A stretch of DNA of 64,000 nt, taken from positions 3,371,029 through 3,435,028 of the forward strand of contig NC_135061.1 in the NCBI RefSeq assembly GCF_051014685.1, read 5' to 3'. The number at the start of each line of letters is the position of its first letter. The stretch's first letter is position 1. Made by a program: the position numbers and the translations under genes. This DNA is from Ptiloglossa arizonensis. Lineage: Eukaryota; Arthropoda; Insecta; Hymenoptera; Colletidae. Positions 38,301 through 53,300 of the stretch are shown one piece after another. The notes beneath the pieces were generated by a model that saw nothing but the letters and a program-made list of their open reading frames with translations, was not told where the DNA came from and did no database searches.

Positions 38301-41300
38301 AAACAAGTGGCTGATTAATGCGAGCCCCATTCAATTTGCGCCCGTTTGAACAGTTACGTTTCCACGGCGTGCGGACATCGAGAAAACGGAGAGAGTAACG
38401 AAGATTAATGTCGCCTGAAATTAAGAATCAGGTCGTGCAACGAACGCCCGAACCACATCGAAATGCCCACCTTTGAATCGAACTTCCATCGGCGTGCGGC
38501 TTTTGTCTAAAATTCGATCGCCGTTAGATGGCTCACCGCGCTGAGTTACCGCAACAAAACACATTCTTCGGTAATCCGCGATTAACGACGCCTGTGCATC
38601 GGGGCGTAATTAAATCCACGGACCTACAGCATGGGAAACAAAAGTCAACGGATCCGCGTACAATACCAACGTTTGAGTATAAGCCGTGCAACAGCGTCGG
38701 TGAGTTTTATCGACGTAACGTAAGAAGTTAATACAGCGGAACCGTGAAAAAAGTGACCCAACGAAGCACACTCGACGAAGAAATAATAAATATGTTCGCA
38801 GCCACAATTACCGCTGGGAGTAGCAATTACATGTTCAAAATTGTACTTGAAACAAGCAATTAACGTTTTTCTCTCGCGTTTGAAGAAAACAACCCTATAA
38901 ATCATCCGGCGTGCACGCAAGTATTAATTTATGCCGTTATCGGCAGTCGATACAGGCGCGTATCAAAGTGGTGTTCTATATAGAGTGACTCGCGTTCAAA
39001 GTTGTCCGCTATCTCCGCCTCTCTGTTGTTGTTTATGATATACGATGTACGCCGGGATATTTTTGCAATAGATATTAGAATATCGATTCTGTTACTCGTG
39101 CGAACGTAAGAGCGATATTTTCTCTTGGTTTTTTTCGTTAAGTAATTTCGTTTTCCAAAATGGAGAAAATATAATTTTATAAAATGTTTATACGCTCTAA
39201 AAAAATCGTGTTTCATTTTCACCAAAGAAAAACGTAATGACTTTCCGAACAACCCATTAAAATACACGCATATATAAATATACACGTATAAATTATTTGT
39301 AAAACGGTTACACTAAATAAAAAGTAGTGATACCAAATGGTCTATTAATCTTTAATTAAACGCAAAGATATCGTTTATTTTCCCCGAACTGTCCTGCTTT
39401 TATTCCCGAGTAATTTGGTCACGTTATGTATGTAGAACGTGACGATTTTTCTTAAACGAACAGACGACTCGGGGAGAAAAAAAAAACAGGAAACTCGGTC
39501 GATCGGATCGTCACGCGGTTCTCTCTCGGGACACGGATTTATTCACGATTGCGTCCGGCGTTCGCGCTCGCCGCGAAAATATCGGTAATTACGATTCGTC
39601 GTTGCGGGATCAACACAGAACGCAGAACGAGTGGGCCGAGTCGCGTACTTTTCCTTTGTGGAACCACGACGAACCTCGGGGCCCCTTGGAAATTCAGGAC
39701 GAGTCAACAACGGAATATATTACGGGATAGAAAACCGGGCGGCAGCGCGACGGTAATTCCTTCAGAAAATCGTACGCAGCAGCGTCGTCTGTCATTCATT
39801 GGTGAAAGTAACCGTTATTTATTGTTCTTAACGATCGACGGGATACGACGCTTCCGATTTCCCATCGATGGAACTTGGTTATATAGAGAAGCGGAGCCGG
39901 CCGTGTCTCCTTCTGCGTATTCCCGCGATCCTCGTCGTTTTTCTGCCGGCGCGGCGACGATGAAAGGAGTCCAACGGAGAGAAAAAGGGAAACGCGAACG
40001 CCGATTCCACGGATCGGTCGTTAAATGTTGCTCAAAGAGGAATCGCCCACGCGCTGCGGGCGCCGAGGCGATAATGGTACCCTCGATGTTACGTAACACG
40101 ACGCGCAACACTCCGCGCGCATATTATCACGCGCGGACCAACGTTTATCGTTCAGCGAGTAGTTGGTCGAGGGTCAAGCAAACAATTATTGCTCCATTAG
40201 GGTAATTTGTCGCTTCTTTCCCTTAGACCGCGCGGGAAACGAACGATCGGCGGATCGTTTGAGCGTACTGGCTGTCCCAGTTATCGCCGGTCGGTTTGAA
40301 TTTCCCGCCGTTTTTGAAACGTCCAACCGATTTACTCGAAACTTCAGATACATCGTCTATGTAGATGGGAAATTAATCGTGGGAAAGTACACGGTGAAAG
40401 ATGTTTCGAACAATTTTCTTTTAAAAGCGATTCAACGAAGAGATACGTGAAAGTTAATTTAAGGAAGATTATAAATTGCACGAGTTTTTTTAGTTAATGT
40501 TTTCGAGGACGATGATTTTAGTTTGGGTAAAATTTGTAAGTTTGAAAATAATAATTATTGCGCGATGAGAATCGATATATTGTCTATGGATACCGACAAA
40601 ATTTTTAATTAATACAGCAGTATGTATTTACTGCTTCGCAATGTGCGATAATTATGTCTCTCGAGCTCTAATTTGGAATCAAATTTAATTTATCTTTTAT
40701 CGTTAAATTGGTCACAGCTCCGGCTTAAGGCTTTGATAACGTGCGAAATGGCACTGTACCGAATGCTACTCGGTGATATGTTTATCGTTTATTTGTTGCA
40801 TTGTGACGTATTTATTAGGCGATGATTATTTAGTTATGAAAAAAACAAGAAACGAACACAAAATGTATAATACACTAGTTATGCCACGGCGAATGGGCGA
40901 GGTTCAGCAAAAGCTGTTTTACAACCTAACCCTGAGATATTACGTTACTGAATGTAAACATAATATTTACAATGTAGTGTACTTTCTGTGTCATGGCCAT
41001 CAATGGCAAGTTCTACTTTTTGTTATGTAACTCTTATGAAACTATCGGATACTTGTCTTCATATCTAATATAATATATTAATAATATATTAATATATTGT
41101 ATGTATGTTAAAGATACCAACATGGAGTCTAACAGACAGAAAATACTATTATAGTGCAAACTGTTAACAGCTATACAATATACAGGTCGACGGGATATTA
41201 TGGCGAAAATTGTGTAGCAAAAAATAAGAAAAAATGAATCTCGAACAGAAAAAATCGTCAATGAAACATTTCAGATAGTACTTGAAAATGAATAATATAA

Positions 41301-44300
41301 ACGTTACTGGAATAGTATAAAACAATTACAGTCAATGAACTCTTAGGGCTCAAAGGCAATAAAAAAAAGAACGCCTATCTATTAGATATGTATATCAAAT
41401 ATATTGGTATATTTGGTATATTGGTATATTGATATATCGAATAAAAATTATACCCGCATGATACAAAAATAAAAATAAAAAGTAGGAAGATACACATCTA
41501 TAATAACAGAAATTAAAAAACTGGAGACAAGATAGAATCGCACTCAGCACACTGATATCGTCCACTGGAATAACATCGTACTATTTTCAAAAGAACTTGA
41601 TACAACCCGTGTACATGTATACACAAATATACAGAAAGCCATAATACTAACAACGTGGCACATAGTTGGAAGATTCCTACATAAATAAAGGAAGGTTGAC
41701 TTAAGACCGTTATGTTTGCCGTCTCATTCGCAGTAACGACAAAAAACGTTATAAAGTACCGAGTAAGGAAAAAAAAAAAAAGAAAATTTACAGCAATAAA
41801 ACTTATTATACATTACGTAAAAAAGCAATAAATTACGTAAAAATAAGTAGAGATTAGAATAGATTACGTTATAAAAGGTAAAGAACATCCATACGGTGTT
41901 ATTGACCTTATCTATTAATACGATACGGTTTTATTTATTTTATGAGATACTTACTAATAAAAGTTGCGAAATAACCCTGGAACTTTTATTGCATAAATTC
42001 TAAAATACTACAAGAACAGTTTTTTTTTTCTGAACAAAGTTCCTAATAATACAAATTTGTTTTCGTAGAGGTTTTACAAGAATAGATATCCGTTGAATAA
42101 AAAATGTAAGTTCATCTTGGAAAAATATAATGATAAATTTTGTATCGCTACATTGATTAAAAACATAGAATTTTTAAAAAATTCTTTTTAAAAGAATACA
42201 ATTTTTAAGTTCGGACCGTCCGAAAAGTAGGTTCGAAGTGTTCGTTGGATGTTTATTTGAAAAACCACGTGTTTGTTATTAACGTGTATTGTTAAATACA
42301 CAGCATCGTTATTCGATTTGTTGCAAACTTGGCCAAGTTCGTTGTCAATTCCCCAGTTCGCTCGACTCGCGTCCATTAGAAATTAGAGGTGAGCTACAAT
42401 GACAGTGACTGAGACACAGTTAACAGAGGGTAAAGACCAGCTCTGTAACAACCTGAGAAACGCTCCGGTAATTATTATTAATTTCCTCGATTAATTTCCG
42501 CGCGGTACTCTTGAAGATATTCCAGGCTCGTTGCAGCTGCAATCGGTAGCGAGCTACGAACACCATTGGATATTTTCTATCGTCGGTAAATTCGCTATCG
42601 AGAAGCAGGGAGAAACTCCGAGTCCTAATTAGAAGTTGAAATTTTCCATCTCGGAAGTTGGTAAATAGAAAATCGCGTTAGAAATAGCGAGGAAGTCGCG
42701 ACCTCTAATCATTAACCCGGTCCTCCGTGTTACAAAGCTTACCAGTAGGCTTGTGAGTTTTTCGCGGCTAATGGGAATATCCAGACAAGCGAGAAGTCGC
42801 CTGTCTCGGCGATTAGACCTTTTGTCAATGCGGTAAGCGAACGGTTCAACGGCGGAATGTCAGCGAGAGTCGGTCGAGGATAAAAAGGGCATCCGCGAGC
42901 TATTCCGCGTTTAATACCTGATCGTGCACACCGGCGCAAACTTCACGGCGCGCACGCTGAAGATATATCTGCGTTGCCACCCTACAACACCTTTCACTTC
43001 TCGAGCTCGCGTGTACACACGCGTCCCGGCTGTCCTCAGGGTAAGGTCGCGCGAGAACAAGAAGGCGGGTTCACCGCGAACGGTGTGGGTGCTAATTTCG
43101 ATCGACCGGTGAACGGACAGGGTGAATAATCTCTCTGTGTCGCGGGAAACCGGTGTTGCAGAAATACACCTCGAGATTCCTATCGTGCCTGCCGTGTAAA
43201 AACAGACGCACGCGGTTGATACTGTTCGAGGATTCCAGGTGCCATTCGTGTACTCCCGTAGTGTACTGATAATAAGATAGCCGGGATACTTAACCGGATT
43301 GCACCGTGAAATGGAAATAATCGAGTACTGGAACGACGACGACGGGGACACGGGCTACGAAGGGTGTCCCAATCGTCGCCGGTTGACTTATTTTTTGAAT
43401 AAAACTCAAACCGTTTAAATAATCTTGATATTTTTTCTTTTATTTAAAAGTAGAAACTCGGGAGTTAATAAGGGAATAAGATATCTTTTAAATAATCGCC
43501 TCGGGTTTTTTTACAGGCCATCGATCTTTTCCCCAAAATTTTCACGTTTTCGCGTAATTGCGAATTTTCGTAATACGTTTGAATAATTTTTACGGGTTCT
43601 TTCATCGTCTACTTTTCCACGATTAATTTTCCATCTGTCTAGATGGTATGTGTAAAGTTTCAGGTTAATCGGTTCGACGTTTGAGAAATAGCGCGAAATT
43701 CAAATCGACCGGTGATGGTTGGGACACATAGATCGAGAGGATGAAAAATCGGTCCTGGAAGATTTACTAAGCGGGGTTACTCTACTTACGGAGATACACC
43801 TAAACGGTTTACTAAGCGGGGTCTTCCTAAAACGGGGTTACTCTACTTACGGAAGAACAACACCATTCGGGCTGAGAAAGATAATATTGGGAAATTTTTT
43901 TCGACGATACGGAACGACTAATATCAATGGTTCACATATGTATTAAAAGTTTCATACTTTGAAAAATACTTTTGCCAATTTTCATAGAAAAATGTTAATT
44001 TATATGGAAAGTATAAACGCCCTGGTATTATTAATAGAAATTATTTATATAATTATAGAATATAATTATATAATTTATATACAGAACGATTAATATAAAT
44101 GGTTCACATATGTATTAAAAGTTACACACTTTGAACAATACTTTTGCCAATTTTCATAGAAAAATGTTCATTTATATGGAAAGTATAAGTGTCCTGGTAT
44201 TATACTACTAGGGGAGATGGATTTCTATGGTCCTAATAGTCAGTATCGAATAAAATTATTAGTTTTCGAAATTACAATACATGAATGTCGCTACTTAGTG

Positions 44301-47300
44301 GCAAGTCTTAAATTTATATGTACTCTTTTTACAAGTTTACCCGAAGAGTATCAGAAACGAAGGAAAAATCCATAGACACAAAGATACAGAATTTTTATGT
44401 AACTACACAATTCGAATTTCAAGTCAATTAAATAAGCAGTTCGTGAGAAAAGTTACCAACCACTTTGAAAAACCCTGTTCCAAAAAAAAAAAAAAAAACG
44501 TTTAATGTTTCGTCTTAATATTTTACAATAGTAGTCGTTAAACTGATTTAAGTGACGATTGAGTGGTTCGATACTACTAATAGATGATCGATTATGCGCG
44601 ACGAGAATATACTCTCGAACAAATGACACTCGTAAGACATAAACCAGTATTTACGTATGTCACCTATTCCATTATTTCACCCATTACTGCTGTTAGCACT
44701 ACTTTAGGGGATATGACAAGTACCTTACAGCAGTGTCTCTCAAACATTTTTATTCGTCGTCCACTTCGACAAAGCACACAACTTCTTTGATCTTGGTCTT
44801 TCAAACCACGTTCAAGCAAACGAAACTGGTTTCCATACAAGTTTTCCAAAAAAGTAAGTACGATCGTCCAATCGTATTGGTTTGGCGTGGTCGAGTCTAT
44901 TTTTATAAGTTTCAGTCGCGTATCATTGTTTTCCAGACAAATAAGTCTGCATTTCGTAAGTACGATGCTTTCGAACTATATATTAGGTTGTTCGGAAAGT
45001 CATTTCGTTTGTTTTGGTGGAAATGAAACATAATTTTTTTAGAGTGTGTAAACACTTTATCAAATTATATATTCTCCATTCTGGAAAATGAAATGACTTT
45101 CCGAACAACCCAATACAATCAGAAGATACGATCATTGTGTAAATTTCTGAGAGTACACATTTTTCTAAGCTAACAACTCTCCAGTCACATCGGTCCGCAG
45201 ACAAAACTTGCTCCGATCATAATTCGGTACACTAAGTCAATTTTTTTAGAGTGTATAAACACTTTATTAAATTATATATTCTCCATTTTGGAAAACGAAA
45301 TGACTTTACGAAGAACCCAATACAATCAGGAGATACAATCATCGCGTAAATTTTCGATTTCAGTTTTCTAAGCTAACGACTCTCCAGTCGCATCGGTCCG
45401 CAGACAAAACTTGCTCCGATCATAATTCGGCACACTAAGTCAATTTTTATAAAGTGTATAAACACTTTATCAAATTATATATTCTCCATTTTGGAAAACG
45501 AAATGACTTTCTGAACAACCCAATACAATCAGGAAATACGATCATCGTGTAAATTTCCAAGAGTACACATTTTTCTAAACTAACTCTCCAGTCACATCGG
45601 TCCGCAGCCAAAACTTGCTCCGATCATAATTCGGCACACTACACCAATTTTTCATAAACTTAAAACATTTACGGATCGAATTTTGCGTTTGGGATTCGTC
45701 TCGTCGAAGTTTATCGGGAATTGTTTGCCGTGATCGCGGAATTGGGACAACGAATTCGCGCACAACAGCTCAACGTCACAAATATCCTTGTACGTGGTGC
45801 GCGACACGGAAAGGTTGAGCGAACACGGCGCAAGGAAAAATTTGCATAGACCTCGTTCTTGCTCTCTCTTTCCCTGTGACCCGCCACGGGACCGTGTTTG
45901 TCGGAGGTTCACGTTGAATCGCGATTACACTATCCGATTTCTCTGCCGCTTAACGGTGTCGTGCATTATTCAGTCGCGGCTTTTCTACAAACCAGTTCAT
46001 AATTTCTGCCCGGTTTAATGGTACGTTTGATCGATCCGCCTCGTCCCTGATAGTTCCACGATTTATTGTCCGTAGTTTGAAGATGTTTTCAGACGTTTGC
46101 ACGAATTCAGGAACGAGATCGTCGGTTACCAGCGCGTGTACTCGCGGAAAAAAATATCAAGTCGTTTCGTTGAACGCGGATTTGCATTCGACAGGGATCC
46201 AAGGACACGTTGATTCGGGTGCACGAGTTTTTCGAGTTTGGACGTCTTAATTCAACCAATTGGTACCAATCTGGACCGCTGTTACATCATGTGTATTTCT
46301 TGGATCGGTTGAGCGTCCAACCGATGTCACCTTGCGGTTACTTTTGATGTTCTTGAAAATTTCCACGACAATTTATCGTATCTTTTGTTGTTACTTGGTT
46401 CGATAGACACCAGGCGAGGGTTTATCCGCGGAGCGATGCGACTGGAAAGTCGCTAGCTTAGTAAAATTGTATTATTAGTAATTGTGATTTTATCGCGATG
46501 AAAAGCATACCGTTCTCGAAATTATATATTCTCTTAACGAACGAGACGATATAAAATAAAAAGACAATGTATCAGGTTGTTTGGAAAGTGATTTCGTTTT
46601 CCAAAATGGAGAATATATAATTTAATAAAATGTTTATACACTTTAAAAAAATCGTGTTTTATTTTCATCAGAAAAAATGAAATGACTTTTGGAACGACCC
46701 AATATTTTTTGTACAATCTGAATGCATCAGACTGGGGAATATTACGATAGATATGGTACTTTCAACATTTAGAAATTTCATTGTTAAACTAACGTAAGAA
46801 CTCTTTGTAATACTGATGTTTAATACTTGTAACAATTGATGTTTAATATTTCCTACATACATCTATACGCCAATGGAATTTCATTCCGTTTAAATAAATA
46901 AATAAATTGTATCGATTTTATACAGCTCGTATACTTTCCGGTTGTCCCCAAAAATTTTTTTACTTTATGTCAACGAACTGAAAATTGTTTCCAAAGATTT
47001 CAAACGACACGATTCGATACCATTTTTCAGACCGATGGATTAAACGAAGATGTTAGAAATATCGCTGTAAAGAACAATAAATATATATATATCGTTTCGT
47101 TTTCCAAAATGGGGAATATATAATTTAATAAAATATTTATACACTCTAAAAAAATCGTGTTTCATTTCCACCAAAAAACAAAAAAAAAAAACAAAACTAT
47201 TATTCATATACAAATAACAGAATATGCGTCGACAGAAAATCTTTCGAAAAATAAAACGATGAACCTAATAGCTCCGTTTCTTATCGAGCAACCTATTGAG

Positions 47301-50300
47301 TGAATAGTGACAAACCACTGGTAAATTATTTAAACCCTAACACGTGGAATACCTTTTATTCAAGAGGTACCTTAAGGTCGAGATTTTTTTTTTCACCCGG
47401 AGGAATTTTCACAAAAAAAAAAACCCAAAATGACTTTTCGAACAATCCAATATATATAGCATAATGAATCCTCAAACGTGGAATACCTTTTCTTCAAGAG
47501 GTATCTTAAGATCGAGATTTTTTTTCACGCGAAGAAATTTTCACCAAAAAAAAAAAAAAAAAAAAATGACTTTCCGAACAATCCAATATATATAACATAA
47601 TGAACTCTCAAACGTGGAATACCTTTTATTCAAGAGGTACCCTAAGGTCGAGATTTTTTTTTTTCACGCGAAGGAATTTTCACCAAAAAAAAAGAAAAAA
47701 AAAAAAACAAAAAACAAAATGACTTTCCGAACAATCCAATATATATAGCATAACAAACCCCCAAACGTAAACAAACTCGATAAATTGAGCATACATGGTG
47801 ACATTACATGCGAAATAAAATACGATCGCGTATACGTGAGAGCGGCCGAGGAGAAAGTGTCGGAAAGAAAACGAAGAGGCGAATCAGGACAGAGTGAATC
47901 TTTCGAGGATGATTCTTTCGAGGAGGGGAAGAAAAAAAAAAGAAACTTTCAACCTGGAAGCAACAGAAGGAGCTACGCGGAAGATCGTCGTTAGTTGTTC
48001 ACGGTAATTTGGCGCTCTATTAATATATCTGAAATCAAGCGAAGAGCCGTAATTCTTTCTGCCAAGCCCATAGCATGACCTAATCGTGATCAACGTGCGT
48101 ACACACACCGTGGAAGAAAACGTGTCCGGTTCTTAACGCGGTGGTCTCCTCGCTCACGAATTTCATACACGGAATAGAAAATGTTTGACGAGCATCGTGC
48201 CGTATTTTTTTTTACGTACTACCGGATTTTTCGCATACCAGGACACTAGGCACTCGTGGCGAGCGCTGATACTTTCACTTCGAATACGGATAACTTTTTT
48301 TCTTTCCTCGGGTGCGAAATATCGAAGAAAATTGTCAACGAAAAATTGCGATCGTTTCGATGGAATTTTTCGAATTCTCGTTTCTCGAGTACACGAGTTT
48401 CCTTTTGGTAACTTATCCTCGTGGATTATCCAAGAAAAATCTATTTCGATTGATCGTTACAGAAGAAAAATACACGTAGCGGTGTATATTTTTTGCAACG
48501 AGACAAAGATTGATTATACAATGGAATGCGTGTGCGCATCGTGAGTCATCGGGAATCTCGGGCCTCGGTGGACCTTTATTATTCATCTTTCGTCTTTTTC
48601 CGTCCGTGATCGGCAGCATGGTGGACATTTGTTTTTTCTCTTCGTATTTTCATCTCGTAAGCTTCGGAACTAATATGTCAAGTATTCGGTTGCCGGTGAC
48701 ACGTAATATTTGCAATCGAAATTCGAACAGGCCGCCGGCAGTCTTACAATGTTACAAGGCCGTTCGTGCAGAGCGGGACGGCTCGGTCCGGTATGAATTA
48801 CAGACAGCGTTTGAAACAATACACCGGCGATATTGCACGGCGCACCGTAGCTATCGGTGTATGTAATATTATGTAATATCTTGGAACAGATAACGCGAAT
48901 TAACGTTCTCGTTGTGTTACTCGCCGAAGGAAATGACACTTCACGCGGTGGGCGCAACGATCTTCGAAATCGCGATAAGTGGATCGACTATTCGAAGAAC
49001 TGTATCCTACGGGAACGTGTTTCTCTCTCGATAGGATCTAACGTGGAAGTTTATCGTAACGACCTGGTGAACCGATCGGAATTAATACGTTAACGTCTCG
49101 AAGGGGTCAACACACGCGAAGAATTATTGAAAGTTTTCTCACGGGTTTCGATCGGCTATCTTTCCTGTGGAAAAACAAACAACGAGACAGTTTCGACCTA
49201 ATCCAGACCCCAACTTCCTTCAGAGTGTGTACGGGTTGCTTAAGGGCGAATAAGCTACCACAGCTCATACTGTAATAGCTGTACGTAAACGATAGGAAGC
49301 GTACTATCACGTACCGGTACGTTTCCGGTCGATGGGTACTGATTCCGAGTGATACAAAGCTGCACTTATGTTTATATGCAACAGAAACACCATACAAATG
49401 TATCGATTCGAGAATGCTTGGCAGAGGCTCTTTCAGTTCGTTGCTCGCCCTCGAAGATAAAATGTAAGTTTCTATGGCAATCACGGTATATTATCGTAAC
49501 GTTTGCCGTGTTTTAGTTACGTTTTAATTGCTTACACGATTCGAGTATAACGAGCGTATAATTGTTTATACATTCGTAACTCGATTCTGTACAAACGAAA
49601 CCATGAGAAATTCACATATAACGGAGTACATCCAACGGATGAAACACAGAATCTAGATCGAGATCTTGCATATTTTTTAATCGTTTATCGGAAGTATATT
49701 ATCAATAAATTTGAATATATAGCCGGTATAATGTATTTTAAACCGAACCGTTCTACAGTGCTCGTTTTACTCGAGTAATTCTATATTCTACGATTAATCC
49801 TCAGTTTCCCTGAATCGTCGTTCTACAAGAGGAGTAAATTTTTCCACAAGAACATAAACACGTGTTTACGCAGTCTGTGATACCTAGATGACCTTCGTAG
49901 TCTCAGAGTGACTTTCAGATTATAAATACATATAGCACTGCCTCTTAGGTTCTCTCACCTACTTGTGATCGAGAGCTGCGACAACCTGAGAGAAAAGTAA
50001 GTAGAATTTAATCACGGTTTCGTGTACTGTAACGTCTTTCTGGGTTTTACGGTACCGTGGCACGGTTGTGACAATTCGAAGGACAGGTGGGTGAAATTCG
50101 ATCATGTCAGAGAAAAGTAAATTTCTTCACAAGAAAATAAACACGTATTTACAGAGTCTATGATACGTAGACGACCTTTACAGTCTCAGAGTCTGACTTT
50201 CAGATTATAAATACATACAGCACTGCCTCTTAGGTTCTGTCACCTACTTGTGATCGAGTTGCGACAACCTGAGAGAAAAGTAAGTAAAATTTAATCACGG

Positions 50301-53300
50301 TTTCGTATACTGTTACCGTTTCTCTGGTTTTTACGCTACCGTGACACGGTTGTGACAATTCGAAGGACAGGTGGGTGAAATTTGATTACGTATGTACAGT
50401 GTGTACAAAAATTCGATTACGTATATACAGTGGGGAAAAGAAACATTGATTATGTATACACAGTGTGTAAAAAAAATTCGATTATGTATATACAGTGTGT
50501 AAAAAAATTTGATTATGCATATACTGTGTGTAATAAAAATTTGATTATGTATATACTGTGTGTATAAAAAATTTGATTATGTATATACAGTGTGTAAAAA
50601 AATTCGATTACGAATATACATTGATCTTGTACACGCAGTGCACGATCTTGCATGTACGTTTTTCTTTCTATCAATTAGGTCCGAAATGGTTCTCTAATTG
50701 CGTCGAAATTCGTAACAGTGATAAATCTTGAAAAGTGACGACGAACCGTTAACTCGTGATGGAAAAGAAAAAGAAATCTCCGAGTCTCCGCGCCTGAACC
50801 AGAAGTCGAGTAGAAAACGTGTCCGCGCGGCGTAATTGAATTCAAATTGGCTGTGTTTTACCGTGACTGGTTAAGTAAATATTCTTATCACGTTGGAGAA
50901 CAAGCGGTCCTTGGTAAATATTCATCGTGTGTGCCGGAGCAACGCGGACTGGGAGAGCGAGAGGCGGGAGAATAAAGAACGAAGGTGGAGTCTTCGCGAA
51001 TGCGAAGGTATTTATTGCCACGCGATAGCATTCACGGCTGCGGGATGGCAGCACGATACAGTATCATGGCTGAATAATATTACGGGAGGTGACACGCGTG
51101 CTTAACGTGCCTTTCTTTTTTTTTTTATACCTTTCCTGGCTCAATTTAGCGGATACCCGCTGAGAAGGAAATTCGATGAATTTACTCACCGTCGGAGGAC
51201 ATTGCCAATGGCAGCAGATCACCGGCGGCCTTCAGCTGATCGAACTTCTCTATCAGCATGATCAGTCTGAAATATAAGAAGAACGCTGTGAACTTGTCCA
51301 ATTTATTCCAAACGTGGATAATTAATTAATACCGGTGCTAACAGCTTGCAAGTGGAACTTGCACGGTAACTCGTGACACACACTGCTCAAAATAATTTCA
51401 GGCACACCCATTCAAAATGATATCATCGCTCATTATATTCGTTACTCTTAGAGATCCATTGCTTGGCAAGTTGCGCGTTGATTAACGGTACAAAGTATAC
51501 TAGTACGCGTAACGTATCTTTTACATTTAATATTTCTCTTACTCTTTGATTTATTACAATATTCGTCGAGAGAGAGAAAGAAGAAAAATATATGTGTCCA
51601 AGGTCACATCGATTCGCGATACAATATCGCTCTAATCGCCAAACTGGTGCAATATTCCGTTAACGGTAGTCAAGTACAACACGTGTGTGTGTGTACGCAG
51701 CAAAGCAATAAATCAACGAGAAGAACGTTAAAACAAAAGTCGAAAACACGGTCGATCGTGTAGAAACATTGTCTTTGCGAAACGTGGTCGCTTGAATTCG
51801 CTAAGTGAATGCAACAATCGGTTATCGGGCGTTAAGTAGAACACACGTGTGTAACAAAAGTAAGCAATCTTCAAAAGTCGAAGAAATGGACGTTTACGTT
51901 CCGAGGCCGCAAATTGTCCCCGTTTACGTCGTTCAACGACACGGTGGTTCTCTGATCGCCAACATGATCTTATATTCGATCCCAGAGTGAATTCTACGTT
52001 TTCTACGCGTAGATGAAGAAACGTTTCAACGTAGATTCAATCGAGACGAACCGAGAAGATCTCCTGATCATCTTGAGCAGAGTACTCCCCATTACGTGCA
52101 AGAATTACTTCCATAACGATCCAGGATATCGATCGGGTGGCAATTTCGTTGTCTTCACTTACTTAGGTTGCGGCACGTTATGCTTTCTCTGCAAATCCAC
52201 GCGCAATCGTTCACCAACGTGTCTGTAAATGTCTGCCAGCGTGTTCAGAGATGTTTCTCGTACTTTTTCGGATGGATCGGACAACAACTTGACGATACTC
52301 GGAATCACTCCCGACAGCATCATTTCGTCCGCGCCGTGTCTGAAAAAGGAATGGTCGTTAATGCGACTGGACACACGGGACGGTGACTCTAAACTTTATC
52401 AAACACTTTACGACTGTTCCTTACTCGTTGAGCGTTGTCGTTAACAGAATTAGAGCTTCTTCTCGTAACTTGGCGTTCTTGTGATTAAAGGCAGGCCGTA
52501 GCCGGTCCAGAAGCTGCTGAGGTGACATACACCCTTTCTCCATAATTTTAAGGAGCGCCAACTGCGCCTTTTCTCGGGTCGCATCCTTGCTATCACCTGT
52601 TCAACAGAGAGCATCGTTTCGTACGGTTACAACAGTTCCTACAACGAACGTAAATATAAATATAAATTACACGGTTGTGAGAAGGTACCAGCGCGGTGCA
52701 AACAAAAGTCAAAAGACCGGTTCTGAGTATATTTAGATCTCCGTCGTAATATCGCGTCTCAAATGCGGTTGAACTTCCGTGCTTATTTTATCCGGAGCTC
52801 CAGAAGTACGCGATGAAGTTCAACCGATAAAACATTACCAAACGAATCTAGTAGTGTGTTGTTCAATTAGTAGTGTTTGTTCCATAGAATTATCGTACGA
52901 TTACGTGTTCATATGTGTACAGAAATGGTTCCAAGTAGTATTCAATCGGTAGTGTTTGTTCGATAGAATTATCGTACGATTAGGTGTTCATATGTGTACA
53001 GAAATGGTTCCAAGTAGTTCAATCGGTAGTGTTCGATAGAATTATCGTACGATTAGGTGTTCATATGTGTACAGAAATGGTTCCAAGTAGTATTCTTAAA
53101 ACAGAGAGTACCGTTTAAAGAACGACGAAGGCTAGATTCTTTTATTCGGAGTAATCTCTACACACCGCGAGACAAATAAATACACGAGACCGAGAGACAC
53201 CTACCTAGTCGATCTATTGTTGGCTGAATAATAGTGGAAGTATAAGGCTTGAAGTCGTGACCCATTCGATCCGCGAGGAACGTGAGGATTTCTAAACCGT

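Larger units (their letters stand above)
34781..51189 (-). other. Upstream part of the 17-kb CLASP intron
   Basis: No further host gene is recognised. From about 36300 to 40300 and again about 42500-43350 the sequence is visibly richer in CG dinucleotides than the AT-rich flanks, as are parts of 47.8-49.1 kb. These CG-rich tracts produce long chance frames (39549-40205 plus, 42911-43351 minus) with no domain. They could include an alternative promoter or intronic enhancers, which sequence alone cannot show. MITEs and arrays are listed separately. Confidence 0.55.

Noticed and set aside
39549..40205. 218-codon plus-strand open frame
   Set aside because: It lies in a CG-rich tract where stops are rare. 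Its composition is arginine-rich with no domain, there is no splice context, and an overlapping minus-strand frame of 98 codons is equally open.
42188..42376. Possible transposon remnant (minus-strand frame ending near 'cggaccgtccgaaaagtagg')
   Set aside because: The text faintly recalls a Tc1/mariner end, but no inverted partner or transposase motif could be found.
42911..43351. 146-codon minus-strand open frame
   Set aside because: It is in CG-rich DNA and overlaps a repeat flank shared with 61.2 kb. No recognisable motif; best explained as chance.
50382..50632. CRISPR-like regular short repeats
   Set aside because: The ~32-bp units are directly adjacent with no unique spacers, and the genome is eukaryotic. 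It is a minisatellite.
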